Counted from the first letter of the stretch, positions 1 through 10,273 are shown. The stretch: 64,000 nucleotides of DNA from an uncultured Bacteriovoracaceae bacterium (GCA_950054155.1 CATLOT010000016.1:1-64000); one strand, 5' to 3'. Numbers and translations are program-made. The notes: generated by a model from the sequence alone, not told the origin.

Positions 1-254
1 GAGAGAGAAAGACTTCCCTCTTTTACTTCCTCAGCAAGCCCACTTGGGATCACAAGACGATGGTCACAGTCACGATCAATTATCTCTTTTACTTTCTTCT
101 TGGCGTAGCTAAAGTCGTAAACAACGCCCTCCTCATCTGTTTTACCAATAAACTCAACGTGAACCTTAAGAGCATCACCGACAACTCCGCGATGATCATC
201 CAAATAAGCATAATCAAGGACAGTTACATTCTTGTAAAACAGGGAAATTTTCAT
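1..254 (-). CDS. 6-pyruvoyl-tetrahydropterin synthase / QueD-like protein (N-terminal part)
   Basis: Partial gene: 84 codons from an ATG read on the complement, with the rest beyond the left edge. The visible protein has the family's look: an early DDHRG segment, a GVVYDFS strand-turn matching the usual G-hydrophobic-DF motif, and DCDHRLVIP matching the conserved LDH-R-L region. The family converts dihydroneopterin triphosphate to 6-carboxy- or 6-pyruvoyl-tetrahydropterin for queuosine or pterin synthesis. It is divergent from folE2, whose product is the substrate of this family, which supports the call. Which subfamily it is cannot be decided without the C-terminus. Confidence 0.62.
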   Translation of the reverse strand, partial: MKISLFYKNVTVLDYAYLDDHRGVVGDALKVHVEFIGKTDEEGVVYDFSYAKKKVKEIIDRDCDHRLVIPSGLAEEVKEGSLSL

Positions 255-522
255 AGGTCGAGACCTTGTTCAGTGTTGGCCTGTGGCCAAAGTTATAATT
301 CTTAAATTCTGTTTTTATCAAAGCTTTGGCAATGTGTCATCGTTGTATAATAGACAGAATTTGAAATGAGATCTGTAAAGCTTTTGTCTCACATAGTTAT
401 TAACGCAATGTCTACACAATTGATCTTGCCTTTGCCACCTTTACCCAATATAACAGAGCGAGTCCATTAAATACGCCACAAATAAGCCTATTTTTAATAG
501 ACGCAATACGGAGTTGACTATT
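255..522. promoter_or_regulatory. Divergent intergenic region between pterin gene and folE2
   Basis: About 270 bases without a gene. A perfect inverted repeat, TTGGCC-TGT-GGCCAA (276-290), lies just ahead of the minus-strand start and could be an operator or a leader hairpin. On the plus strand a TATAAT box (346-351) is the best -10 candidate, with only a weak -35 (near TTTGGC, 325-330). If used, folE2 would have a leader of roughly 165 bases. No recognised riboswitch was found in that leader. Confidence 0.35.
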
Positions 523-1473
523 ATGTTAAAGCGCACAGAATCAAAGCCCTCAAAAGCTGTAAAAGGTGATCATAAAGATATAATGAATTGCGCCATAAAG
601 GACGATTCTGGCCTCAATGACTTTCAAAAACTCCCTAATAACTACGGTGTTGCTATTCCTCGTGTCGGAATCGAGCGTTTTCGAATTCCGTTAAACTATC
701 GTCACGCAGATGGTTCAGTCATGAATCATGATACTGAAGCTTCTATGTTTGTAAGCCTTAGTGCCGACAAAACCGGTGTTAATATGAGCCGCTTTTGCCA
801 AGTCTTACAAGACGAAGCCGACAAAGCCGCTGTTGATAATAGCTTCTTTGAGAGAGTTTTAAGACGATTTCGCAGTGACCTCAGAGACTACGAAGATGAA
901 CAGCTCATTCCAAATGCCGAGCTTATTTTAAAGTTCCCCTACGCAACAAAGCAAAAATCTCTCAAGAGTGATAACTGGGGATGGCAATACTACCAATGTG
1001 AACTTAAGGGATCTGAAGACTCTCGTGGTGAAATTACCATGGCCTTAACGATCAACTATGAGTACAGCTCGACATGTCCCTGTAGCCTCTCTATGGCCAA
1101 GCAATATGAAGAGGATTACCGCCAAGGTAAGACAACAGAGGGCAATGGTATCGCCACGGCCCACTCTCAACGTTCAAATGCGAAGACAACAATTCTTTAC
1201 AAGCTTAACAACGCTCTCGCCATTGAGGACCTGATAGATCTTCTTAGAGAGGCGCTTCCTACAGAAACTCAAAGTCTCGTAAAGCGACTTGATGAGCAGG
1301 CCTTTGCCATTCTCAATGGCGAAAATCCTATTTTTGTTGAGCACGTTGCAAGAAGACTAAGTCACGCTCTTGACGCAGACAGTCGAATCATTAACTGGAA
1401 TGTTCACATTGAACACTGGGAATCTTTACATAGTCATAATGCCTCTGCTTTCATTCAGAAAGAGAGACAATAG
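523..1473 (+). CDS. folE2: GTP cyclohydrolase FolE2 (type IB)
   Basis: Converts GTP to 7,8-dihydroneopterin triphosphate, the first step to folate and queuosine. The 316-residue protein carries type IB hallmarks: GVNMSRFCQ, the cysteine-rich STCPCS segment holding the metal-binding Cys, and the C-terminal EHWESLHSHNA. Type IB enzymes are unrelated in sequence to FolE and can work with metals other than zinc. The ATG at 523 is preferred because GGAG lies 9 bases upstream. A TTG at 514 in the same frame directly abuts that GGAG and cannot be served by it. Divergent from a PTPS-like gene, so the two probably act in one pathway. Confidence 0.93.
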   Translation: MLKRTESKPSKAVKGDHKDIMNCAIKDDSGLNDFQKLPNNYGVAIPRVGIERFRIPLNYRHADGSVMNHDTEASMFVSLSADKTGVNMSRFCQVLQDEADKAAVDNSFFERVLRRFRSDLRDYEDEQLIPNAELILKFPYATKQKSLKSDNWGWQYYQCELKGSEDSRGEITMALTINYEYSSTCPCSLSMAKQYEEDYRQGKTTEGNGIATAHSQRSNAKTTILYKLNNALAIEDLIDLLREALPTETQSLVKRLDEQAFAILNGENPIFVEHVARRLSHALDADSRIINWNVHIEHWESLHSHNASAFIQKERQ

Positions 1474-1615
1474 CTATAGTTTCAACAACTTAGCCCCTTA
1501 AATCCTCGCATTTCACATGTAAGTATTTTTTATGGCACCTATAAGTAAAGATTAATTGAGTTTTTTGCTTAGGTTTCATACTATCGCCCCTCAGACTAAT
1601 AAGTTGGAGAGAATT

Positions 1616-4600
1616 ATGCGTCTATTTTCAAAATTGATCCCCCTAACCTTCGCCCTTATCTTAGGCTTTGGTTGCTCAGGCAAGAAAGAGTTAACAACGG
1701 AGCCTGTGAAACTTATCAGTGGGGACCTCTTTGCTGATAGACCTCAAAATGTCGAAAGTGTTGTCGTTCTTCTCAAGCTCAACACCCCATCACTCATTGA
1801 ATCGGGACAAGTTGTTGATGGTAAACTCGTTATCAATGAAGACGCCAAGAATGCTCTCCTTCTCGAGCAACAAGAAACGATTGCTAAAGCAAAAGCTGTT
1901 AGTTCTGATATCAAATTAATCTTTAGCTACAAGTTCTCCGTTAATGCCATTGCCCTTGCCGTACCTTACGGACTTTACGAACAAGTCGAAGTACTAGGAA
2001 CAGTAGCACGCGCAGAGAAAGAGACGCGCTTTGAAAGACCTGTACTAAGTGTAGGTCAAAAAGAGGCGACCATTAAAGCTCTTCAAGAAGCGCAGGCCCT
2101 CGCTCAAAAACTAAATGGCAACTTTGCCGTCAATAGTGTGAATCATATCAACGCCGATAAAGTTCATGCTCACGGTATTAAAGGAAAGGGCATCAAAGTT
2201 GGGATCATCGACACTGGTGTTGATTTTACTCATAAGATGCTGGGTGGAAACGGTGACGTCGCTGCCTATAATGAAATGGATAAGGAAAAGAGCACTCCTC
2301 TTTTTCCTAATCAAAAAGTTGTCGGAGGTTATGACTTCGCCGGTACTGACTACTCACCTGGTGCCCTCACTCCTGACTGGAGAATTCCTCGTCCAGATGT
2401 AAACCCCGTTGATGAAGGCGGCCACGGTACCCACGTTGCCGGATCTGTCGCTGGTATTGGTGACGGCATTAACACTTATGATGGTGTTGCACCTGAAGCT
2501 GACCTCTATGCCCTTAAAGTCTTTGGTAACAATGGTGGAACAAGTGACACTGTCGTTATTGCGGCCATGGAATGGGCAATGGACCCTAACCAAGACCTTG
2601 ATCCAAGTGATCGTCTTGATGTTCTCAATCTGTCTCTAGGGGGAGCCTACGGTAAACCTAATATTCTCTACGCCCTAGCTGTGAAGAACCTCGCTAAGGC
2701 CGGGATTATTTCTGTTATTAGTGCTGGAAACTCAGGACCTGTTCCCTATATTACAGGGGCTCCAGGAACTTCAACTGATGCTATCAGTGTTGGTGCTTCA
2801 ATTGATGGCATGCCTAAGAACTGGGAATTTGACGCTACTAAAATCAGCTCATCTTCTTTTGGTGAAATGCTTGAAAAGAGATATACAGCTTCTTTTGCTC
2901 CGGCACCAAGTGATGTGAATATTAAAGGAAGTCTTGTTTATGCGGGCGACGCTGCGACGGACTTCTCTGAAGAAATCATTGAGAAACTTAAAGGTAATGT
3001 TGCACTCATTGATCGCGGTGGTGTTTCCTTTGTTGAAAAAGTAACTCGCGCCCAAAATGCTGGCGCCATCGCAGTCGTAATTGCCAATAATCAACCAGGT
3101 GACCCTATATTCATGGGTGGTGAAGGTGAAACTCAAATTACAGCAGTTATGATTTCTCAAACTCTAGGCTCACTTGCCAAAAAAGAGCTCGCTGCTGGCA
3201 ATGAAGTCAAAGTTGATTTCACCCCTACTGAAAAGGTAAAAACTCCTGAAATTATCGACACCATCACAAGCTTTTCCTCTCAAGGACCAAGAAGTGAAGA
3301 TGGTCTTCTTAAGCCTGAAATTGTAGCCCCTGGCTACCAAATTATTTCAGCTTCCATGGGAAGTGGAGACCAAGGTGTTGCTCTTAACGGGACATCAATG
3401 TCAGCACCTCATATGGCAGGTGTTATGGCCCTTCTAAAGCAGACCTTCCCCAAGCAACCTGCAGAGGTTTTAAAAGGTCTTGTTATGAATAGTGCCTCCA
3501 AAATGACTGACGAGGCGAAGTCGACTTACTCAGTAACACGTCAGGGCGCTGGTCTTGTGGATGTTTATAAGGCCGTAAGCCACAGAGATCTGGTTCTTCC
3601 CCACTCTCTTAGTCTTGGAACTTTCCAACTCGAAGAGATGAAGAAAGTCAGAAAGACTCTTGCTGTCTACAACCTTTCTCCAGAAGAAAAGAGCTACACA
3701 CTTAATTTTGTAAGCACTAATGGAAACTCAAATATTTCCGGTCAAGAAATGTCTTTCACTCTCAAGGGTGGTGAAAGAAGAATGATTGGCTACACCTTAA
3801 GTCTCAATGCCTCAAAAGATGTTCCCGTAGAATTTCACGAGGGTTTTATTGAACTTAAAGTTGAAGACCAACTTGTAAGTTCAGTACCTGTTCTTGGGGT
3901 CTCAAAACGAATTACAAAGATTGAAGCAAAAGAACTTCTTGTTCATTCAACTGCACTTGAAGATAGCTTTGATGCACTTGCTGAGCTGACTCTCGTTAAT
4001 AAGAGTGCGAATAAAGGTCCAGTTGAAATTTTCAACCTTCTTGGCACAGATCAAAGAAAACCTTCTGCAGGCATAAATGGAGATATCCTCTCGCGTTCAT
4101 GTGATATGCAAGGGGTAGGTTACCGCTTTATTCAAAGAGAAGGACGCGAACTTCTCCAAATTGGCATCAAGATCTTTGCACCAGTTAGCCGCTGGCAAGC
4201 CTGTGAAATCTCTGTGAGATTTGATGGAAATGAAGATGGTGAACCTGATCAAGAAGTTGGTGGGCTTCCCGTTAATTATCTTGCTGGTCTCTCTCAGATT
4301 GTTCCTGCTGGTTACTACTCTGCTCTTCTTGATTTTGATAAAGCCGTTGAAATCAGAAGTCAGTATGAACAGAACCTATTCGCTAATAACGGTAGACCAA
4401 CGATTGAACTCACTTATGTTCCTGCTCTTCAGGATGTGCAGTTAATGAAAGTCTATGAGAATTCAAATCTTGCCATCCTTGAAATTGACCCCAACAGAAT
4501 TGGCAAAACAAAGGAAGGTCGAATTCGCCTTAAGGCCACCATCTTTAATGAAGGTGGAGTTGAATACGAAGATAACCTTCAAAATAAGTGGTTTACCATT

Positions 4601-4798
4601 TCACCACAAGAAAGAGAGCAGGCCTTCCGAGGACTACCTGACTCGTTTGAAATGAATCCAGGTCAGTCAATGACTCTTGACCTTACAAAGGGCTTTGGTA
4701 AAGAGGACCTGATGATTGTCGCTCCTTTTAACTTTCAGGTTGGCAATCGCCAAACGACGGTAGGAGCAGGTCTCAATATTGTAAAACCAACATTCTAA
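1616..4798 (+). CDS. Secreted subtilisin-family (S8) serine protease, lipoprotein
   Basis: A 1060-residue predicted lipoprotein: the signal peptide ends in LGFGC, a lipobox. The subtilase domain has all three catalytic motifs: Asp in IIDTGVD (about residue 200), His in GGHGTHVAG and Ser in NGTSMSAPHMAG. A protease-associated (PA) domain is inserted between His and Ser (GNVALIDRGGVSF, then AGAIAVVIAN). The last 400 or so residues look like beta-sandwich repeats. A region of about 170 residues ahead of the Asp may be an I9-like propeptide. The ATG at 1616 follows GGAGA by five bases; a longer frame from 1556 lacks a ribosome site. Probably an exported, membrane-anchored protease active in the envelope or outside the cell. 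Confidence 0.92.
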   Translation: MRLFSKLIPLTFALILGFGCSGKKELTTEPVKLISGDLFADRPQNVESVVVLLKLNTPSLIESGQVVDGKLVINEDAKNALLLEQQETIAKAKAVSSDIKLIFSYKFSVNAIALAVPYGLYEQVEVLGTVARAEKETRFERPVLSVGQKEATIKALQEAQALAQKLNGNFAVNSVNHINADKVHAHGIKGKGIKVGIIDTGVDFTHKMLGGNGDVAAYNEMDKEKSTPLFPNQKVVGGYDFAGTDYSPGALTPDWRIPRPDVNPVDEGGHGTHVAGSVAGIGDGINTYDGVAPEADLYALKVFGNNGGTSDTVVIAAMEWAMDPNQDLDPSDRLDVLNLSLGGAYGKPNILYALAVKNLAKAGIISVISAGNSGPVPYITGAPGTSTDAISVGASIDGMPKNWEFDATKISSSSFGEMLEKRYTASFAPAPSDVNIKGSLVYAGDAATDFSEEIIEKLKGNVALIDRGGVSFVEKVTRAQNAGAIAVVIANNQPGDPIFMGGEGETQITAVMISQTLGSLAKKELAAGNEVKVDFTPTEKVKTPEIIDTITSFSSQGPRSEDGLLKPEIVAPGYQIISASMGSGDQGVALNGTSMSAPHMAGVMALLKQTFPKQPAEVLKGLVMNSASKMTDEAKSTYSVTRQGAGLVDVYKAVSHRDLVLPHSLSLGTFQLEEMKKVRKTLAVYNLSPEEKSYTLNFVSTNGNSNISGQEMSFTLKGGERRMIGYTLSLNASKDVPVEFHEGFIELKVEDQLVSSVPVLGVSKRITKIEAKELLVHSTALEDSFDALAELTLVNKSANKGPVEIFNLLGTDQRKPSAGINGDILSRSCDMQGVGYRFIQREGRELLQIGIKIFAPVSRWQACEISVRFDGNEDGEPDQEVGGLPVNYLAGLSQIVPAGYYSALLDFDKAVEIRSQYEQNLFANNGRPTIELTYVPALQDVQLMKVYENSNLAILEIDPNRIGKTKEGRIRLKATIFNEGGVEYEDNLQNKWFTISPQEREQAFRGLPDSFEMNPGQSMTLDLTKGFGKEDLMIVAPFNFQVGNRQTTVGAGLNIVKPTF

Positions 4799-4805
4799 AA
4801 TTAAC

Positions 4806-4836
4806 GTCCACCTCTTAATCGAGGTGGACAATTTTT
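4806..4836 (+). terminator. Intrinsic terminator after subtilase, overlapping rmuC end
   Basis: Perfect 9-bp stem (GTCCACCTC / GAGGTGGAC) with a six-base loop, followed by AATTTTT. It lies eight bases after the subtilase stop. The left arm and loop hold the convergent rmuC gene's end: the rmuC stop codon sits in the loop and its last codons form the right arm. Confidence 0.8.
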
Positions 4837-5807
4837 CTAAATCGGTCATTAATCTTCTTCTGACTAATATTTAGCTTCTCTACATCTTTCATCACTGTTT
4901 GAAGATGGCGAGCGAGATCATCCCATCTTTCATCGAATCGACCAAAGTCTTCTTCAAGTTTATTAATCTCTAAACGAATCTCTTCCATATGTTCACTTCG
5001 CTCGACATTTCTAAGAACAGCTTGCACCGTAGTTAGGATAGCAAGAAAGGTTGTTGGTGAAGCGATCCACACTCTCTTCTTCGTAGCATAGTCGACGATA
5101 TCGAGATGATGGGCATGAATTTGACTAAAGATCGCTTCTGCTGGCAAAAAGAGAATCGCCTGCTCACTTGTCTCATTGGGAATAATATACTTAGTACTGA
5201 TATCATCAATATGCTTCTTAAGGTTTTTAGAGAACTCTTTGACGGCCGTAGCTCTTAGAGATTCCTCTAACTCTTGATCAACCATCCTCTGATAATTTTC
5301 GAGGGGAAACTTAGCATCGACTGCGAGTAAACCGAGAGGTTCAGGTAGTTTTAGTACAGCGTCAGCAATTCTCTTATTAGAGAGAGTGTACTGAAGATCG
5401 TAGACCTTCCCTTTAGTTTCCCCAAAGACATTACTGAGAATATGAGTGAGTTGGACTTCTCCAAAAATCCCTCGTGTTTTCTTATCCGTCAGAACATTTT
5501 GTAAATGGATGACATTTTCGCTCAATCCTTCCATTTGCTTTTGAGCGGAATCAACAAGGACAAGTCTTTCCATTACTTCACTTAACGTTTTTCGAGACTT
5601 CTCGAGTCCATCTCCTATTCTCTGATCTAAAGAATCCCGTAAGGCCTGAAATTCTTGAGACTGAAAATACTTTTGACGATCCTGATGTTCACCTAGTGTC
5701 TTAAGAAGAACATTCTCAACACCCTGGTCTTGTTTTTGACGAGAACTAAAGAGGACGATCAAAAAAACAAGGTTGAGAAGACTTAGTATAATAAGAGCAA
5801 TTTCCAT
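4815..5807 (-). CDS. rmuC: DNA recombination protein RmuC family
   Basis: 330 residues, shorter than E. coli RmuC (about 475). An N-terminal membrane helix (residues 3-22) is followed by a coiled coil (about 30-110). The conserved core follows: RGIFGEVQL with the ILSNVFG stretch, DAKFPLENY, and ILFLPAEAIF. RmuC proteins have a restriction-endonuclease-like fold and limit inversions at repeats in E. coli; the exact activity is unclear. It lies downstream of the aap transporter genes on the same strand with a 31-base gap, so it may share their transcript. Confidence 0.9.
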   Translation of the reverse strand: MEIALIILSLLNLVFLIVLFSSRQKQDQGVENVLLKTLGEHQDRQKYFQSQEFQALRDSLDQRIGDGLEKSRKTLSEVMERLVLVDSAQKQMEGLSENVIHLQNVLTDKKTRGIFGEVQLTHILSNVFGETKGKVYDLQYTLSNKRIADAVLKLPEPLGLLAVDAKFPLENYQRMVDQELEESLRATAVKEFSKNLKKHIDDISTKYIIPNETSEQAILFLPAEAIFSQIHAHHLDIVDYATKKRVWIASPTTFLAILTTVQAVLRNVERSEHMEEIRLEINKLEEDFGRFDERWDDLARHLQTVMKDVEKLNISQKKINDRFRKIVHLD

Positions 5808-5838
5808 TGCTTTCCTTTAGAGGGTTCCCCCCTCGTCA

Positions 5839-6576
5839 TTAATGAAGAATTTGGGCCAAGAACTCAATACTTCTAGGGTGAGTCGGATTCGAGAAAAAGG
5901 TATGGGGATCAGCTTCTTCGACAATCTGCCCCTCATCCATGAATATAACTTTGTCGGCAACCTGCTTAGCAAAGCCCATCTCATGGGTCACACAAAGCAT
6001 TGTCATCCCCTCCTTGGCAAGATCTACCATAACATCGAGAACCTCCTTGACCATTTCTGGGTCAAGAGCTGATGTTGGTTCATCAAAGAGCATGATTTTG
6101 GGTTTCATACAAAGGCTTCTGGCGATGGCCACGCGCTGCTGTTGACCACCACTAAGTTGACCTGGGTATTTGTGGGCCTGATCAGCAATAGCCACTCTTT
6201 CTAAAAGCTCCATGGCCAACCTCTCGCATTCTTCTTTAGTTTGATTCTTAACCCAGATCGGTGCCAGGGTAAGGTTCTCTAAAATAGTGAGATGAGGAAA
6301 GAGGTTAAAATGTTGAAAAACCATACCAACCTCTTTTCGAATAGATTGGAGGTTCTTGAGATTATTATTGAGAGTAATATCATCAATTGTTATCTGACCA
6401 CTTTGATGCTCTTCAAGGCGATTTAGGCAGCGTATAAGTGTCGATTTCCCACTTCCCGAAGGACCGCAAATGACAATTCTCTCTCCTTCCTTAATCTTAA
6501 GGTTTATATTCTTTAAGACGTGAAAGTCCCCATACCACTTATTGACTTCATCTAAATTAATAATGGTCTTACTCAT
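5839..6576 (-). CDS. aapP: Polar amino acid ABC transporter, ATP-binding protein (AapP/GlnQ type)
   Basis: A 245-residue ATPase of the polar-amino-acid uptake family. Motifs visible: Walker [11 protein letters not shown]-loop [10 protein letters not shown], signature LSGGQQQR, Walker [13 protein letters not shown] and H-loop CVTHEM. The start overlaps the end of the permease gene upstream by four bases (ATGA), indicating translational coupling. With AapM and AapQ it would power import through the inner membrane. Confidence 0.93.
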   Translation of the reverse strand: MSKTIINLDEVNKWYGDFHVLKNINLKIKEGERIVICGPSGSGKSTLIRCLNRLEEHQSGQITIDDITLNNNLKNLQSIRKEVGMVFQHFNLFPHLTILENLTLAPIWVKNQTKEECERLAMELLERVAIADQAHKYPGQLSGGQQQRVAIARSLCMKPKIMLFDEPTSALDPEMVKEVLDVMVDLAKEGMTMLCVTHEMGFAKQVADKVIFMDEGQIVEEADPHTFFSNPTHPRSIEFLAQILH

Positions 6577-7655
6577 GAGTGAGCTCCAAATGAAAAATCT
6601 TTCTCTAAGCGAGATGCATAACGAGACATTGTGTAACAGAAAATGAAATAAATGAACGCTACAAAGAGATAGGCTTCAACAGAGAAGCCTAACCAAGTCG
6701 CGTCTTTGAGAGAAGTTTTAGTGGTCATCAAGAGGTCACTCAGAGCGATAATGGCCACGAGAGATGTATCCTTAAACATACCGATCGCCGTATTAACGGT
6801 GGGTGGGATCACAATTTTTAGGGCTTGAGGAAGGATAATCATTCTCATTTTTTGAAAGTAGTTAAGACCTAAGGAATCGGCGGCTTCATATTGCCCCTTA
6901 TCCACAGCTGAAAGTCCTGCACGGACAATCTCTGCCATATAGGCAGACATGAACATTATGATTGCAACCTGTGCTCTCAGAAGTTTAGGAAGGTTCCAGC
7001 CATCAGGAAGAAAGAGAGGAAACATAAAGGACGCCATGAAAAGTAAGCTGATCATTGGCACCCCTCTTATTAACTCAATATAGGAGACACATAGACTTCG
7101 CGCAAAAGGGAGGCTGCCTGTTCTTCCTAAAGCAAGGATAATTCCTAGAGGGTAACTAAAGACAAAGCCAATAAAGGAGAGCATTAATGTCAGGGGGAGT
7201 CCTCCCCACTGGCCAATATCGACTCTCTCTAAACCGAGCCCCCCATACATTAGCCAACTACAAAGAGGCACCAGGAGGAGCCACTTATATAATATCTTTT
7301 TGTTCCAACGTTTTGGCTCCCTACTGTAAAAACACATGGCAATAAGAAGGATCATCGCGAGGGTTGGTCTCCACAAGAGCTCTCGAGGAAAGAAGCCAAA
7401 AATAATAAAGAGAAACTTCTCTTTAATAAAAACGAGACAAGCCCCTTCTCCCTGGCGACAAGTTTGGGCTGTACCTTCCCATATCGCATCGAAGACAAGC
7501 CAGTTCATGAGACCACCAAGGGCTTTTACCAGTAGACTGAGTATGACAAGGGAGAGCACAGAACTCTTCACATCCGGAAAGAGATTCTTCTTAAGCCATA
7601 AGGACAAGCCCTCCATAGGAGCGAGGGCCCTCTTTTCAGGATTTTTAATAGGCAT
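6573..7655 (-). CDS. aapM: General L-amino acid ABC transporter permease AapM/BztC type
   Basis: A 360-residue membrane protein with several helices and the permease EAA-type loop ([14 protein letters not shown], then [12 protein letters not shown]). It is longer than GlnP-type permeases (about 220), as expected for the Aap/Bzt branch, where an extra N-terminal segment is present. It starts one base after the AapQ gene ends. AapQ and AapM form the heterodimeric channel in this family. Substrate range is inferred from family only. Confidence 0.88.
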   Translation of the reverse strand: MPIKNPEKRALAPMEGLSLWLKKNLFPDVKSSVLSLVILSLLVKALGGLMNWLVFDAIWEGTAQTCRQGEGACLVFIKEKFLFIIFGFFPRELLWRPTLAMILLIAMCFYSREPKRWNKKILYKWLLLVPLCSWLMYGGLGLERVDIGQWGGLPLTLMLSFIGFVFSYPLGIILALGRTGSLPFARSLCVSYIELIRGVPMISLLFMASFMFPLFLPDGWNLPKLLRAQVAIIMFMSAYMAEIVRAGLSAVDKGQYEAADSLGLNYFQKMRMIILPQALKIVIPPTVNTAIGMFKDTSLVAIIALSDLLMTTKTSLKDATWLGFSVEAYLFVAFIYFIFCYTMSRYASRLEKDFSFGAHS

Positions 7656-7656
7656 C

Positions 7657-8832
7657 CTAATTCGCTCCTCTGGTTATCAGCTGTGTTTTCTTATTGTAGA
7701 AATTCATAAAAAGGGAGGTGCTTAAACTAAAGAAAAGGTAAACCAGCATGATTAAAACAACTGCTTCTATCGCTTGTCCTGTTTGGTTCATTGTCGTATT
7801 GGCAACGCTCACAAAATCAGGATAACCAATTCCAACTGCAAGTGAACTATTTTTAATGAGGTTTAATATCTGGGAAGTCATGGGAGGAATAATCACTCTA
7901 AGACTTTGAGGTAAAATCACAAAGCGAAGCGCCTGTGGTTGACTTAGTCCTAAACTTCTTGCCGCTTCCCACTGACCCTTAGAAACGGATTGGATGCCGG
8001 CTCGAACAATTTCAGCATTAAAGGCGGCAGTGTAAAGCACCAAGCCAAGAACAAGAGCGACAAACTCGGGAGTAATGGTCATGCCCCCGTTGAAATTAAA
8101 GCCTCCAAGTTCAGGCCAATCCACAACAGTAGGAGCTCCCAAAAGAAGCCAAGTCACAAGCGGGATTAAAACAAAGACACCACCCATAATAGGGCCTAAC
8201 TTGTAGGCTATTCCTGTGCGCATTTTCCTGCGTTTATTCCAAAAATGAAGACCTAAACAACCTGCAATTCCAATAAAGAAGGAAGCTTTAACCCAAGGCC
8301 AGGCAATATGTTCAGCAAAAACAGGAAAGACGAGCCCCCGCTGGGAGAGAAAGACATTGGGAAGAGGCTCATAAGCTTCTTTAACGGATGGAAAAATCTC
8401 TGTGAGAATGGCGTACCAAAAGAAGAGCTGGAGGAGTAAAGGAGTATTTCTCATCACCTCAATAAAGACTTGGCTTAATTTAGAGAGAAGCCAATGAGAA
8501 GAAAGCCTCATAATCCCTAGAAATACTCCCAAAATAATGGCAAGAACATTACCGATGAGAGCAACTTTTAAGGTATTAAGAATACCAACCCATAGAGCAA
8601 GCTTGTAAGTATCGTCCGCCCAATAATCAATCATGGACTCTGAGATTTCAAACCCGGCTTCCTGAGTTAAGAAGCCAAAACCACTGGCAATATTTTGTTT
8701 GGCGAGATTACTTTGGGTGTTAATGATCAAAAGAGTAGCAAAAGCTCCTACTGCTAAGAGAAGGAGAGCTTGAAAGAAGATGGCCCTCTTCTTGGGGTCA
8801 TTCCAAAAGGAAGCATTCGAGTGTTTTACCAT
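7657..8832 (-). CDS. aapQ: General L-amino acid ABC transporter permease AapQ/BztB type
   Basis: A 391-residue inner-membrane permease. The EAA loop reads EAARSLGLSQPQALRF followed by VILPQSLRVIIPP. An N-terminal helix and a large periplasmic insertion (about residues 40-90) distinguish AapQ/BztB from short GlnP-type permeases. It is the first gene of the aapQ-aapM-aapP operon. The usual order aapJQMP is broken: the binding-protein gene aapJ is about 5 kb upstream on the same strand. Confidence 0.88.
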   Translation of the reverse strand: MVKHSNASFWNDPKKRAIFFQALLLLAVGAFATLLIINTQSNLAKQNIASGFGFLTQEAGFEISESMIDYWADDTYKLALWVGILNTLKVALIGNVLAIILGVFLGIMRLSSHWLLSKLSQVFIEVMRNTPLLLQLFFWYAILTEIFPSVKEAYEPLPNVFLSQRGLVFPVFAEHIAWPWVKASFFIGIAGCLGLHFWNKRRKMRTGIAYKLGPIMGGVFVLIPLVTWLLLGAPTVVDWPELGGFNFNGGMTITPEFVALVLGLVLYTAAFNAEIVRAGIQSVSKGQWEAARSLGLSQPQALRFVILPQSLRVIIPPMTSQILNLIKNSSLAVGIGYPDFVSVANTTMNQTGQAIEAVVLIMLVYLFFSLSTSLFMNFYNKKTQLITRGAN

Positions 8833-8944
8833 GGGATTAATTGTAAAACTCCCTTATGATCCTGACAACATAACTAATTTCAGAGTATTTAAGTCCACTT
8901 AAATTTTGTGACGAACTTAGAGTGTTTGCTTAGAATAAGAAGCT

Positions 8945-10273
8945 ATGAAAATTTTTAAAATAATATGCCTCATTCTCGTTAACCATCAAGCTGTGCATGC
9001 CTTGGATTTTCAAAAGTGCCAGAAAGTAATTCTTGCCAATAAAAGTCTCGATGACTTTCTTGTCATAGATGAAAAAGGAGAACGAAAGAAGGAGGAGCAA
9101 CTCAATAAGGACATTGAAAAGTTAAAAGCGAACAAGGACTGTCTCGCCCTTATTCGCTACAGTGAACTTGCCGATAATGGTCTTTTGAAAAAGAGAAATC
9201 CTCTCGCTTCTCACATTTTAAAAACTTTCGTCCAGTATCATTCAAAATGGCTTCTACCAGAAGATCTCGACCAGCAACCTCGCTGCCAGGACACCTTTCA
9301 TCGGGACATTTACGATTACGAATCTCCCGCCTATCACCTCACGAGAGCCCTTTTTCAGCCGAGCCGAAAAGCCTCGATGGCCGTGACCTCTTACGCTGAT
9401 CTTCGCGCTCTCACTAAAGGTGAAAACCCTAATCAAAGTGAAGAGAACTCACTTTCCCTTGAAGAAGTCACCGAGCACTTTCAATTTAATGAAGAATATC
9501 AATTTAAGGGACAAGGTGACCTCATTGGTTTCTTATACCAAAAGCGCTATTCCATAAAAGGCAACACTATTCCTCAAGTAGGTCTTGACCCTCAGGATTG
9601 GAAGAATGAGTTCGCGAAAGGTTCTTTCAATATATTTAGCCATCTTGGAGGGGGTCTTATTGGTAACCCTTACTTCATCATAGCGAATGCTCCAAAAGAA
9701 GCTTTTGAAAAAGGACTCAGTCAATCAGATGGGCGAAACAACCTTCCCCGTCGTTTGGCAAAATCCATTATTGAAAACCTCTTATGTCAGCCACTTCTTA
9801 GTCACAATTTAAAAACATTAACTCACCAAAGCACTTGGTATCATCCCCTCACTCAAGAGCAAAAATGTGTTAATTGCCACTCCGTCGTTGATCCTCTCTC
9901 AGCAGGACTTCGTAATGTGACCTTTGTGAAAAGTCATTCTCGCTGCTCAAAAAAATCTCCTCAAGTTCTTATTCCTCGGGTGTTTAAAGGGACTGGCCAA
10001 CAAGAGATATGGCAAGAAAAGAATGAGTCTCCTTTTCATCGTTCCTACCCTATCGGCCATCTTAATGGAAAGAGATTCGTTGGTTTTAATCAACTAGGAA
10101 AGCTCATCTCTGAACAGACTGACTTTTATTCATGTCAGATCAAGAAATACAGCGCTCTCTTTGGCCTAAAAGAGTTGGAACCTGAAAAAGTAACCGCCTT
10201 GGCCAAGCAGTATCAATCTCATCAAAATGGTCTCCTTATGCTTGAAAAATTATTAAAGGAGAGCGCTCAATGA
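8945..10273 (+). CDS. Secreted protein with single CxxCH motif, DUF1588-like
   Basis: 442 residues with a signal peptide (cleavage near VHA-LDF). The C-terminal half contains NLPRRLAKSIIENLLCQPLL and then KCVNCHSVVDPLSAG, where CVNCH is a c-type heme motif. This arrangement resembles the DUF1588/DUF1585 portion of the planctomycete- and myxobacterial-type cytochromes, where a removed leader 'RG...LL' is followed by CxxCH-DP. The resemblance is by eye and distant. A four-base overlap with the next gene and its DUF1501-like content support this reading, since those two families are often neighbours. Other parts of the protein are unrecognised. Confidence 0.5.
   Translation: MKIFKIICLILVNHQAVHALDFQKCQKVILANKSLDDFLVIDEKGERKKEEQLNKDIEKLKANKDCLALIRYSELADNGLLKKRNPLASHILKTFVQYHSKWLLPEDLDQQPRCQDTFHRDIYDYESPAYHLTRALFQPSRKASMAVTSYADLRALTKGENPNQSEENSLSLEEVTEHFQFNEEYQFKGQGDLIGFLYQKRYSIKGNTIPQVGLDPQDWKNEFAKGSFNIFSHLGGGLIGNPYFIIANAPKEAFEKGLSQSDGRNNLPRRLAKSIIENLLCQPLLSHNLKTLTHQSTWYHPLTQEQKCVNCHSVVDPLSAGLRNVTFVKSHSRCSKKSPQVLIPRVFKGTGQQEIWQEKNESPFHRSYPIGHLNGKRFVGFNQLGKLISEQTDFYSCQIKKYSALFGLKELEPEKVTALAKQYQSHQNGLLMLEKLLKESAQ

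Noticed and set aside
1520-1545. TGGCAC near the subtilase as a second sigma-54 site
   Set aside because: The required TTGC at the right distance is absent.
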